Shown piece after piece: positions 1 to 5,544 of a stretch of 5,593 nt of DNA (positions within the stretch are counted from its first letter, which is position 1; each line of letters opens with the position of its first letter). Source of the stretch: DP-36 sp036004365 (GTDB lineage: Bacteria; Desulfobacterota; Binatia; UBA9968); contig DASYRN010000180.1 of the NCBI GenBank assembly GCA_036004365.1, positions 1-5,593 on the forward strand, read 5' to 3'. The position numbers and the translations under genes are program-made. A model generated the notes under the pieces. The model was not told where the DNA came from, did not search any database, and saw only the letters and a program-made list of their open reading frames with translations.

Positions 1-282
1 TCCTTCACAGTAGAAAATGTTGCGCTGGCGCGGGCCGCGCTGGAAAAAGACCGGCAAGGCGACGAAGCGCTGGCCTTTCTCCTTCGTTCTAAGAAAAGTA
101 GCGGCCGACATCTCCGCGACGTCGAACTCCCCTTGAACGAACCGGTAATGAAACTCGCCGGGGGAGTACTCGTGGACATATTCGAGGTCGTAGCCGTCGA
201 TCGACACGAGCCTATCGAATAAGGCGCGATTGCGCGGATCGGGGGGAGACCCTACGGTGATGCGAGGTTTTGCCGGTGCCAT
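1..282 (-). CDS. 4,5-dihydroxyphthalate decarboxylase / ABC substrate-binding-like protein, N-terminal 94 residues (3' end outside window)
   Basis: Reading leftward from the ATG at 282, 94 codons stay open to the window edge, so the C-terminal part is missing. The translation starts MAPAKPRITVGSPPDPRNRA and contains GEFDVAEMSAATFLRT (residues 51-66) followed by RFVALPVFFQR (72-82). This is the conserved opening of the family annotated as 4,5-dihydroxyphthalate decarboxylase (the phthalate-pathway enzyme that releases CO2 to give protocatechuate) and of its periplasmic-binding-protein-like relatives. No signal peptide is visible, which favours a cytoplasmic enzyme over a secreted binding protein, but the family is annotated loosely and the substrate is uncertain. 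A GAGGG ribosome-binding site lies 7 nt before the ATG and fixes the start. The gene begins 22 nt after the dienelactone hydrolase stop on the same strand, so the two are probably co-transcribed and may act on related aromatic intermediates. Confidence 0.8.
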   Translation of the reverse strand, partial: MAPAKPRITVGSPPDPRNRALFDRLVSIDGYDLEYVHEYSPGEFHYRFVQGEFDVAEMSAATFLRTKEKGQRFVALPVFFQRGPRQRNIFYCEG

Positions 283-304
283 CGTGATACCCTCGAAAAA
301 GTTA

Positions 305-1039
305 TTAAGAAGCGGCGGCCCTCTTGGGAGCGACCTCGATCAGGTACCTCCTGAAGAAGTCCAACGTACGCGGCCAGGAGAGCTGATCGGCGGGGGCATG
401 GTACTTGTTTCCGTGCCGATCCATGAAGCCATGGCCGGCGCCCGCATAAGAATGGAACTCGTGCGCCTTTCCGAACTTGTTAAGCTCGGCATCGAGCTTG
501 CGCATATCTTCCGGTGATGGATTCTGATCTTCCGCTCCAAAATGGTCTTGAATCGGGCAGTGAATCTCCGCCGTTCGTTCAAAAGGAGAAGGGCCATCTC
601 CCCATGCTTTGGCAATGTTGCCACCGTAATAGGTGACTGCGGCGCTGAATTGGGGGTTGGCGGCGGCCATCAGATAGGCGACCCGACCTCCCATACAAAA
701 ACCAACAATGCCTAGCCTCTGGCCATCGACCAGCTTGTGAGCTCTCAGAAAGTCCACCGTGGCGTTCACATCCGTGATGACCGTGATGTCGCGAAGTCTC
801 GAACGGCGCGTCGGTCCGTCATCTTTGCAATCCGGATCATCACGGTGATAGAGGTCCGGTGTGACGCCGAAGTAGCCTGCGCCAGCGACTCTCTCTGTCA
901 TCTCCTCCATGAATTTGTCGACTCCCCCTTGATGCTGGATGAGCACGATAGCTGGGAAGGGTCCCGTGCCGTCAGGATGGCTGATGTAAAGCTTCATGGG
1001 ATTGTTATCTACTTTTATCTCTTCCCGTCTCGATGTCAT
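305..1039 (-). CDS. Dienelactone hydrolase family protein
   Basis: This 244-residue alpha/beta hydrolase has the usual length for the dienelactone hydrolase family, whose founding member (carboxymethylenebutenolidase) opens dienelactone to maleylacetate in chloroaromatic breakdown. The triad is visible: nucleophile C115 in GFCMGG (113-118), D171 in GAEDQNP and H203 in GAGHGFM (200-206). The PDLYHR segment (61-66) is also typical. In Pseudomonas dienelactone hydrolase a glutamate (E36, in AQEIFG) holds the cysteine in its resting state; here the matching segment reads IQHQGG and places H36 there, so the substrate or activation mode may differ. No signal peptide is seen, so it is probably cytoplasmic. 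A GGGAGG ribosome-binding site (1048-1053) sits 8 nt before the ATG and settles the start. The gene ends in two adjacent TAA stops. It heads a probable operon with the decarboxylase-like gene and has a palindrome over its promoter. Family assignment is firm, the substrate is not. Confidence 0.92.
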   Translation of the reverse strand: MTSRREEIKVDNNPMKLYISHPDGTGPFPAIVLIQHQGGVDKFMEEMTERVAGAGYFGVTPDLYHRDDPDCKDDGPTRRSRLRDITVITDVNATVDFLRAHKLVDGQRLGIVGFCMGGRVAYLMAAANPQFSAAVTYYGGNIAKAWGDGPSPFERTAEIHCPIQDHFGAEDQNPSPEDMRKLDAELNKFGKAHEFHSYAGAGHGFMDRHGNKYHAPADQLSWPRTLDFFRRYLIEVAPKRAAAS

Positions 1040-1057
1040 TGGATGAACCTCCCAGGT

Positions 1058-1078
1058 AAGATACTTCGCGTGTATCTT
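1058..1078. promoter_or_regulatory. Perfect 7-bp inverted repeat, candidate repressor operator for the dienelactone hydrolase operon
   Basis: AAGATAC (1058-1064) and GTATCTT (1072-1078) are exact reverse complements separated by 7 nt (TTCGCGT). The 21-bp site covers the proposed -10 element and the expected transcription start of the leftward promoter and ends just before the ribosome-binding site. This is where a dimeric repressor of the TetR, GntR or MarR type would typically bind. No regulator gene is in the window, so the binding protein is unknown. An mRNA hairpin is an alternative reading, but there is no following T-run to make it a terminator. Confidence 0.5.
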
Positions 1079-1098
1079 GCTCGCCTATGATTTGTCAA
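1071..1098 (-). promoter_or_regulatory. Candidate sigma-70 promoter of the dienelactone hydrolase operon
   Basis: On the minus strand a perfect TTGACA -35 box (1098-1093) is followed after 16 nt by GATACA (1076-1071), which matches the -10 consensus at three of six positions. Transcription would start near 1064, giving a leader of about 25 nt that includes the GGGAGG ribosome-binding site. The weak -10 and the overlapping inverted repeat suggest a regulated rather than constitutive promoter. Confidence 0.4.
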
Positions 1099-1126
1099 CC
1101 CCCAGTCCTCGCTTCGTTCGGAAGCT

Positions 1127-1161
1127 CAGACCGCAGATCTCAAATCTCAGATTCGAGATAT
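1127..1161. repeat. Degenerate heptamer tandem repeat in the divergent spacer
   Basis: Five consecutive 7-mers are related: CAGACCG, CAGATCT, CAAATCT, CAGATTC and GAGATAT, approximating CARATYT. The array also contains a small inverted repeat, ATCTC (1144-1148) and GAGAT (1155-1159), with a 6-nt loop. It lies between the two divergent promoters and is not coding. It looks like a decayed short tandem repeat; no function can be assigned from sequence alone. Confidence 0.4.
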
Positions 1162-1174
1162 GCAACATGGCAGA

Positions 1175-1203
1175 TTGACAACGCTCAAGGCCGAAGATAT
1201 TCG
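1175..1203 (+). promoter_or_regulatory. Candidate sigma-70 promoter of the solute-binding protein gene
   Basis: A perfect TTGACA -35 (1175-1180) is followed by a 17-nt spacer and TATTCG (1198-1203), which keeps the leading TAT of the -10 consensus. Transcription would start near 1210, just before the GGAGG ribosome-binding site at 1216-1220, giving a short leader of about 17 nt. The -10 is weak, so this is a candidate only. Confidence 0.35.
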
Positions 1204-1226
1204 TAGGCAGCCTTTGGAGGTTCTCT

Positions 1227-2216
1227 ATGAGAACAGCGCTTGTTGTCCTGCTGGTCCTGATCTCTTCGTACTGCCGTGCTGCGTCTTCTACTGAAGAGCT
1301 CGCCAGAGCCGAGGGTGAGGTCGTTTTTTACAGCTCACTCAAAAACAGAGCAGATTGTGACCCTCAGAGAGGCCTTCCAAAAAAAGACCCTTTTTTAAAG
1401 GTTAACTTCTTTCGCGGCACAAGTGACCGGGTTCTTCAAAGGATTGTCACCGAGGCTCAGGTGGGTCGCCATTCGGTAGATGTTTTCTCCTCAGCTGGGT
1501 TTCAGCTCCATTCGATCAAAGAGAAGGGACTGACAGCAGCCCATTCCGTGGAGGAACCAACAGCTTTTCCCAAGGGCTTCAGAGACTCCGATGGCCACTG
1601 GACAAACCTTCACTCGCTGCATCTCTCGATGGGTTACAACACGCAAATGGTTCCGGCCCAAGATGCGCCGAAGCGATACGAGGATCTTCTTCAGCCCCAA
1701 TGGAAAGGCAAGATAGGATTCAATGTCCGGGACGTGGAATGGTTTGTGAATATGCTTCGCGTCAGAGGAAGAGAGAACGGGTTGGATTTCATGCGGAAAC
1801 TTGCAGCACAGCGCCCGAGCCATCACGAAGCGCACAATCTCGTGGCTCAACTCCTGGCCGCAGGCGAATTTGCCTCGGTGGTCAATACCTACGGCCATAT
1901 TCTAGCGCGGGAAAGATCGAGAGGAGCGCCGGTCCAGTGGGTGTTGGTCGAGCCGGTTATCACCTATCTCCATCCAGTCGCTGTCGCGCGCCATTCCCCG
2001 CACCCGAACGCGGGAAAACTGTTCATCAATTTCTTGCTCTCAAAGGAAGGGCAGACGATGCTGAGCGCGCAGGGGAGGATTCCGAGCCGCCTGGATGTGG
2101 AGCCGCAGGTTCTTAAGGTAACCAAAGGGATGAAAATATTTCCCAGCGACCCGGCGCTGGCGCGGGAGTACGAGGCTGCCAGCCAGGAGATGCGGGTCAT
2201 TTTCTCAGGAAGATAG
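1227..2216 (+). CDS. Extracellular solute-binding protein of an ABC transporter (Fe(III)/organic-acid-type fold), with an internal compensated frameshift
   Basis: The 329-residue product begins with a Sec signal peptide: a short basic start, a hydrophobic core (about residues 4-13) and likely cleavage after A18 in YCRA. C16 lacks a lipobox, so a soluble periplasmic protein is expected. The mature part follows the periplasmic-binding-protein type 2 pattern of the Fe(III)/thiamine-like group: EVVFYSS (31-37), GRHSVDVFSSAG (80-91), YEDLLQPQWKGKIGF (151-165) and NAGKLFINFLLSKEGQ (261-276). No tandem tyrosine pair of the iron binders is seen, so the ligand is probably organic, which is inference. 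Residues 40-51 do not fit the family, whereas the +1 frame reads TEQIVTLREAFQ there and does (see the 1341-1385 entry). GGAGG lies 6 nt before the ATG. No permease or ATPase gene adjoins it, and the next gene is convergent, so it is probably monocistronic. Confidence 0.88.
   Translation: MRTALVVLLVLISSYCRAASSTEELARAEGEVVFYSSLKNRADCDPQRGLPKKDPFLKVNFFRGTSDRVLQRIVTEAQVGRHSVDVFSSAGFQLHSIKEKGLTAAHSVEEPTAFPKGFRDSDGHWTNLHSLHLSMGYNTQMVPAQDAPKRYEDLLQPQWKGKIGFNVRDVEWFVNMLRVRGRENGLDFMRKLAAQRPSHHEAHNLVAQLLAAGEFASVVNTYGHILARERSRGAPVQWVLVEPVITYLHPVAVARHSPHPNAGKLFINFLLSKEGQTMLSAQGRIPSRLDVEPQVLKVTKGMKIFPSDPALAREYEAASQEMRVIFSGR
1341..1385 (+). other. Compensating frameshift segment bounded by poly-A runs inside the solute-binding protein gene
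   Basis: Between a run of five A (1341-1345) and a run of seven A (1379-1385) the open frame encodes NRADCDPQRGLP, which is cysteine- and proline-bearing and unlike the family. The +1 frame of the same bases encodes TEQIVTLREAFQ, the amphipathic helix expected between the first strand (VFYSS) and PFLKVNFFRG. Removing one A from the first run and adding one to the second would restore SLKTEQIVTLREAFQKKDPF. Both changes fall in homopolymers, so a sequencing or assembly error is the leading explanation; true mutation plus compensation or slippage is the alternative. Confidence 0.8.
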
Positions 2217-2248
2217 ACAGGATGCGGCGGCAGCGTTGGAGGCATCTC

Positions 2249-4144
2249 TCATTCGGGCCGGCTCCATTCCATGAACTCCTCCAAGCCGAGGTTTCTCAAA
2301 GTTTCCGGGAGAGGACGGCCGCTTCTTTCGTCGCGACCGGATAAGCGGTAATATTCATAGATCAACTCCGGAAGCCATTTCGCAATCGTAAAACCCTGGT
2401 ATTTCCCATCGGGAATCGGCTCTAAAAATCTCGGCCCGACATCTTTCCAGTCATGCTCGGCTATCCAGCCTCGCTGCGTCCCAAACAGGCTCTGAAGGAT
2501 CATACTGCGATGGCCAGCCTCCAGCGCCTGATCGAGGTCGAAGTTCCAGCCTGTGATCGCGTTGAAAGCATCGACGATGCTCTTGAGGCCGTCCGGCTTG
2601 GTGTGCATCTGGGCGAACCAGCAACCGCCGAAGACACCGGTGAACTGACGGTACTGTTCCGAGATCACCTGGGACCAGGCCCATCCTTCGGGGCTGTTCA
2701 GATCGAGCGGACCCCATTTCTCTCGGTAGCGGAGATCCGGCGGAGGCTTTGACGTGCCGCCTCCCTGCGGTTTCATGCCGCCGCTGGCTACCAGCTCGCG
2801 CAACATCTCGCCAAGCCTCGGGCGCCACTCGTGCATGGCCGGCGTCCCGCCTTTGGTGTGCACCGCCCATTTGGGCGCGTCCCCGCCAAGCGCCTCCGCA
2901 AGCTGCTTGGGCCCCTCTGCAAGGAGATTTCCCAGCCAGCCTTCACGCCGCGCCGCCATGTCGAGGAGCTTGTCGACCGCTTCGACATTTCCCCATTCGA
3001 GCTTCAAGCCATTAGTCTTATCCGGCCCGAGCAATCCCTTCTCCCAAGCCTCGAACGCGACGCCGGCGCCGCACGAGAAGTGGCTGCACTCGATGCCCAG
3101 GTTGTTGATCTTCTCCACGAGATACAGGACGGAATTCCCTTTGATGCCGAGATTAAAGAACGTGTCGAGCCACTCGCCGCCAGCATTGAAGCGGACGACC
3201 GTTCCTTTATAAGGCCCTTCGCCGATCTTTGCATCCCACGGACACAACCGCTGGCACTGGAAGCAGGGTCTCAGAACCACGTCGTTCTGATCGAAGCCGC
3301 GGATATGCTCGGGAGAGAGCTCCGTGCTGCGCCAGTTTAAATTATTGAGCACTCCCCACGACTCGCCGTGGCCATACTTGGTCTTCTTTTTCTTGACATC
3401 ATGCACTTGCAGAGTGGCGCGCCACCTCATGCCCGCTTCGATCAGCGCCGTCTTGTCGTGAATTTTTGGCCGCGCAGTGCCAGAGACAACGATGGCTTTT
3501 AGTTTCTTCGAGCCAAAAACGGCTCCGCCGCTATGGGCGGCGAAATGGTTGTAATCATTAGCCAGCATGGCCGCGCGATTGAGATTTTCGCCCGCAGGCC
3601 CAATACAGAGGATCTTCGCATCTTTGATCCCCACTTCTTCGCGCAGGCGATCCTCGGTTTGCCGCGTACCCGACCCCCAAACTTTGCCGGCATCTCTCAG
3701 CTCTGCCTTACCTTCATGGAGGTGGAGATAACATGGCTTCTGCGCCGCGCCGCTGATGATGAGGCCGTCGTACCCTGCGGCCTTGAAATAGGTTCCCCAG
3801 AAGCCGCTGCTCGCGCCGCGGCCGAGCGTGTAGCTTGTCAGCGGGCTAAGATAGACGGCGGTCATCTTCGTCCCGCCAGGGGTGAAGCCATTCCCAGTGA
3901 GAGGACCGGTCATAATCACGACTCGGTTCTCGGGACCAAAGGGTTTGGCATCCAAGGGTAGCTCTCTGAGTAGAATATAAGAGGCGAGCGCCTGCCCCCC
4001 GATCAGTTTTTTGAGCACGAGGTCCTCCGGCAGGTTTTCGTCTTTCATCGAGCTTGATGAAAGATCCACTCGCAGGACTTTGCCCATGTAGCCGCCAGGA
4101 ACTGGAGTCTTGCGCTGAATAGGGAAGAGATTGTTGCCGTCCAT
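2249..4144 (-). CDS. Aldehyde:ferredoxin oxidoreductase family protein (tungsto/molybdo-bispterin enzyme)
   Basis: The 631-residue product has the usual length and order of the AOR family, cytoplasmic tungsten or molybdenum pterin enzymes that oxidise aldehydes, or transform other substrates, with ferredoxin as electron partner. Visible are GYMGKVLRVDLS (18-29), the pterin-region ENRVVIMTGPLTG (72-84), GGAVFGSKKLKAI (206-218), the 4Fe-4S cysteines C294, C297, C301 (CxxCxxxC), and C508 in FGGCWF as the fourth ligand. E324 in GGEW lines up with the family GPEYE. Several motifs differ: the usual DxISxG region reads ECSHFSCG (352-359), the aspartate five residues before the last cysteine is G503, and no RGxxH is seen after TPAMHEWRPR (434-443). 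A non-standard substrate is therefore likely. The ATG at 4144 lies 4 nt after the HAD stop with only a weak AAGG upstream, suggesting translational coupling; M20 is an alternative start that would better match family N-termini. No MoaD-like partner or ferredoxin gene is in the window. Confidence 0.88.
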   Translation of the reverse strand: MDGNNLFPIQRKTPVPGGYMGKVLRVDLSSSSMKDENLPEDLVLKKLIGGQALASYILLRELPLDAKPFGPENRVVIMTGPLTGNGFTPGGTKMTAVYLSPLTSYTLGRGASSGFWGTYFKAAGYDGLIISGAAQKPCYLHLHEGKAELRDAGKVWGSGTRQTEDRLREEVGIKDAKILCIGPAGENLNRAAMLANDYNHFAAHSGGAVFGSKKLKAIVVSGTARPKIHDKTALIEAGMRWRATLQVHDVKKKKTKYGHGESWGVLNNLNWRSTELSPEHIRGFDQNDVVLRPCFQCQRLCPWDAKIGEGPYKGTVVRFNAGGEWLDTFFNLGIKGNSVLYLVEKINNLGIECSHFSCGAGVAFEAWEKGLLGPDKTNGLKLEWGNVEAVDKLLDMAARREGWLGNLLAEGPKQLAEALGGDAPKWAVHTKGGTPAMHEWRPRLGEMLRELVASGGMKPQGGGTSKPPPDLRYREKWGPLDLNSPEGWAWSQVISEQYRQFTGVFGGCWFAQMHTKPDGLKSIVDAFNAITGWNFDLDQALEAGHRSMILQSLFGTQRGWIAEHDWKDVGPRFLEPIPDGKYQGFTIAKWLPELIYEYYRLSGRDERSGRPLPETLRNLGLEEFMEWSRPE

Positions 4145-4148
4145 TTTG

Positions 4149-4856
4149 TCAGCTGCCTTGTTCGGTCAGCCGGACGATTTCCTTGAGGCTCCGGATTTTT
4201 GGGAACGAGTCTTGGGGAACTCTATCATTCCGGTCCAGCAGAACTCCGATCAATCCAGCCTGGTTCGCGCCCGCGGCGTCTTTCTCCCGGCTGTCCCCGA
4301 CGTGGAGAGCCTCTTCTGGTTTGAGGCCGTGCAGGCGCAGCGCGGCGTGGAAGATTTCTGGGTCTGGCTTCGCGTGCCCGACCCGGCTCGATAGCAGAAT
4401 CGAATCGAACCACGAGTCTATGCCGAGACCGTTAAGAATTCCTAGGAGGCGCGAATCGAAATTCGAGATCACCGCGAGAACGATTCGTCGCTCTTTGAGA
4501 AGCGATAAGGTCTCCATGGTTTCCGGGTAGAGGGACCAAGAATCTGGGCTGCTGAAGTACCGAAAAAGCTCGGAAAAATATTCATCAAATCGGGCGAAGG
4601 GACCCCAAGGCTCGAAGACCCTTCTCACGAGATCCTTCCACCAGGCTCGCTCCAGACCGAGAAGCTCCTCGGAAGAAACTTCAGGAAAGGCAAGTGGCGG
4701 TGCAGAGGAAAAGCAAGAATGGAACCGCTCTCTTATTTCAGCAGGCGGGACATCCTTGCCGTATTCTTTTGCCAAAACGGCGTAGCTTTCGCCGACGGGT
4801 TTGGTGGGTCTAATGAGCGTTCCTGCGGCATCGAAAAAAACAGCTTTGATAGCCAT
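4149..4856 (-). CDS. HAD-superfamily hydrolase, subfamily IA
   Basis: The 235-residue protein carries the four HAD motifs: motif I FFDAAGTLI with nucleophile D9, motif II S131-N132 in VISNFDSR, motif III K163 in HAKPDPEIF, and motif IV GDSREKDAAGA with D188 and D193. A helical cap lies between about residues 18 and 105. The residue two after the nucleophile is A11 rather than the acid/base aspartate of classical phosphatases; this DAxGT form is known in HDHD3/REG-2-like and dehalogenase-type members, so phosphatase activity is uncertain. I chose the ATG at 4856 because MAIKAVFFD is the normal family opening. A longer frame to 4907 would add 17 residues translated from the intergenic repeat hairpin and has no better ribosome-binding site; the one at 4856 is itself weak. 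The stop overlaps the leader of the AOR gene 4 nt downstream, so the two form an operon. Its role beside AOR is unknown. Confidence 0.9.
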   Translation of the reverse strand: MAIKAVFFDAAGTLIRPTKPVGESYAVLAKEYGKDVPPAEIRERFHSCFSSAPPLAFPEVSSEELLGLERAWWKDLVRRVFEPWGPFARFDEYFSELFRYFSSPDSWSLYPETMETLSLLKERRIVLAVISNFDSRLLGILNGLGIDSWFDSILLSSRVGHAKPDPEIFHAALRLHGLKPEEALHVGDSREKDAAGANQAGLIGVLLDRNDRVPQDSFPKIRSLKEIVRLTEQGS

Positions 4857-4868
4857 AAAAGAGGCACC

Positions 4869-4930
4869 GGGCATAAGGCAATAGGCAATTAGGAACCCTT
4901 TTCCCAACTGTTGCCTAATGCCTGTTAGTT
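4869..4930. repeat. Inverted heptamer-repeat hairpin in the HAD/nicotinamidase spacer
   Basis: The left arm holds two exact tandem AGGCAAT units (4876-4889) preceded by the related GGGCATA. The right arm holds GTTGCCT and AATGCCT (4910-4923), the same heptamer inverted. AGGCAATAGGCAA (4876-4888) and TTGCCTAATGCCT (4911-4923) pair at 12 of 13 positions across a 22-nt loop, which has its own GGAA/TTCC stem (4892-4895 and 4901-4904). The structure would lie in the 5' leader of the HAD-AOR transcript if its promoter lies to the right. No U-run follows on either strand, so it is not an intrinsic terminator. Confidence 0.6.
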
Positions 4931-4932
4931 GC

Positions 4933-4960
4933 TTGTAAGGTTCTGATCTTCCATTATAAT
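4933..4960 (+). promoter_or_regulatory. pncA: Sigma-70 promoter of the nicotinamidase gene, with palindromic -10
   Basis: A perfect TATAAT -10 (4955-4960) is preceded, 16 nt upstream, by TTGTAA (4933-4938), which matches four of six -35 positions. The predicted transcription start is at 4967-4969, at or next to the ATG at 4969, so the message would be leaderless. The -10 lies in the palindrome ATTATAAT (4953-4960), so the minus strand also reads TATAAT; no good -35 was found for that direction. Confidence 0.6.
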
Positions 4961-4968
4961 AAAGAGCG

Positions 4969-5544
4969 ATGCAAGCAGGCGATGCACTTTTAATCGTGGA
5001 TGTTCAGAATGATTTCTGTCCAGGGGGTTCGCTTCCGGTGACCGAGGGCGATAAGGTCGTCCCGGTGCTGAACCGCTATATCGAAAAGTTCAGAGCAGCG
5101 TATCTTCCGATTTTTGCCACACGCGACTGGCATCCTGAAAGGACGAGCCATTTTAACACTGGCGGCGGGCTATGGCCGCCGCATTGCGTTCGAGGAAGCA
5201 AGGGAGCGGAGTTTCATCCAGATCTTCGGCTTCCCGAAGATGTCATCCTTATTTCCAAGGGAATTGGCGATGAGGATAGCTACTCCGGATTTCAAGGGGC
5301 AGACGCGGCGGGAGTCCCGCTCGCCAATCTTTTACACCAACGCGGAGTGAAGCGTTTGTTCGTAGGCGGCCTCGCGACGGACTACTGCGTCAAGCATACA
5401 GTGCTGGACGGGCTGAAAGAAAACTTTGGGGTCGTCTTGCTGGAGGATGCGATTCGCGGTGTTGAAATTAAGCTCGGCGATTCTGATCGAGCCGTCCACG
5501 AGATGGTCCAGGCAGGTGCCGGAAAAAGCAATGATATTGTTTAA
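4969..5544 (+). CDS. pncA: Nicotinamidase (isochorismatase-like hydrolase)
   Basis: The 191-residue protein hydrolyses nicotinamide to nicotinate and ammonia in the cytoplasm, the first step of NAD salvage through nicotinate. The catalytic triad is present: D11 in IVDVQNDFCPGG (10-20 region), K97 in ISKG, and C140 in GLATDYCVKHT (134-144). The metal ligands D53 and H55 (TRDWHPERTSHF) and H72 (LWPPHCV) are also in place, and length and motif order match characterised nicotinamidases such as that of Pyrococcus horikoshii. The start is fixed: an in-frame TAA at 4960-4962 lies just upstream, and no other start codon precedes the catalytic aspartate except this ATG. No ribosome-binding site lies at a usable distance, which fits a leaderless mRNA. 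It is divergent from the HAD-AOR pair. Pyrazinamidase activity is common in the family but unproven here. Confidence 0.95.
   Translation: MQAGDALLIVDVQNDFCPGGSLPVTEGDKVVPVLNRYIEKFRAAYLPIFATRDWHPERTSHFNTGGGLWPPHCVRGSKGAEFHPDLRLPEDVILISKGIGDEDSYSGFQGADAAGVPLANLLHQRGVKRLFVGGLATDYCVKHTVLDGLKENFGVVLLEDAIRGVEIKLGDSDRAVHEMVQAGAGKSNDIV

Noticed and set aside
1491..1898. 135-codon minus-strand frame inside the solute-binding protein gene
   Set aside because: Opposite a recognised binding protein; no motif or start signal.
2217..2248. GATGC/GCATC inverted repeat as a bidirectional terminator between convergent genes
   Set aside because: Only 5 bp of stem with a 16-nt loop and no T-run on either strand; too weak to call.
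2754..3212. 152-codon plus-strand frame rich in Pro, Ser and Ala
   Set aside because: Shadow of the AOR gene; low-complexity composition and no family features.
2831..3340. Long plus-strand open frame (169 codons) opposite the AOR gene
   Set aside because: It is antisense to a well-supported AOR coding region containing the iron-sulfur cysteines, has no ribosome-binding site or recognisable domain, and is a by-product of GC-rich codon use.
4876..4889. Possible CRISPR repeat or IS end
   Set aside because: Units are 7 bp with no spacers, and there is no transposase or target duplication nearby.
4857..4907. Upstream extension of the HAD gene to an ATG at 4907
   Set aside because: The added residues are translated from the heptamer-repeat hairpin and precede the normal family opening MAIKAVFFD.
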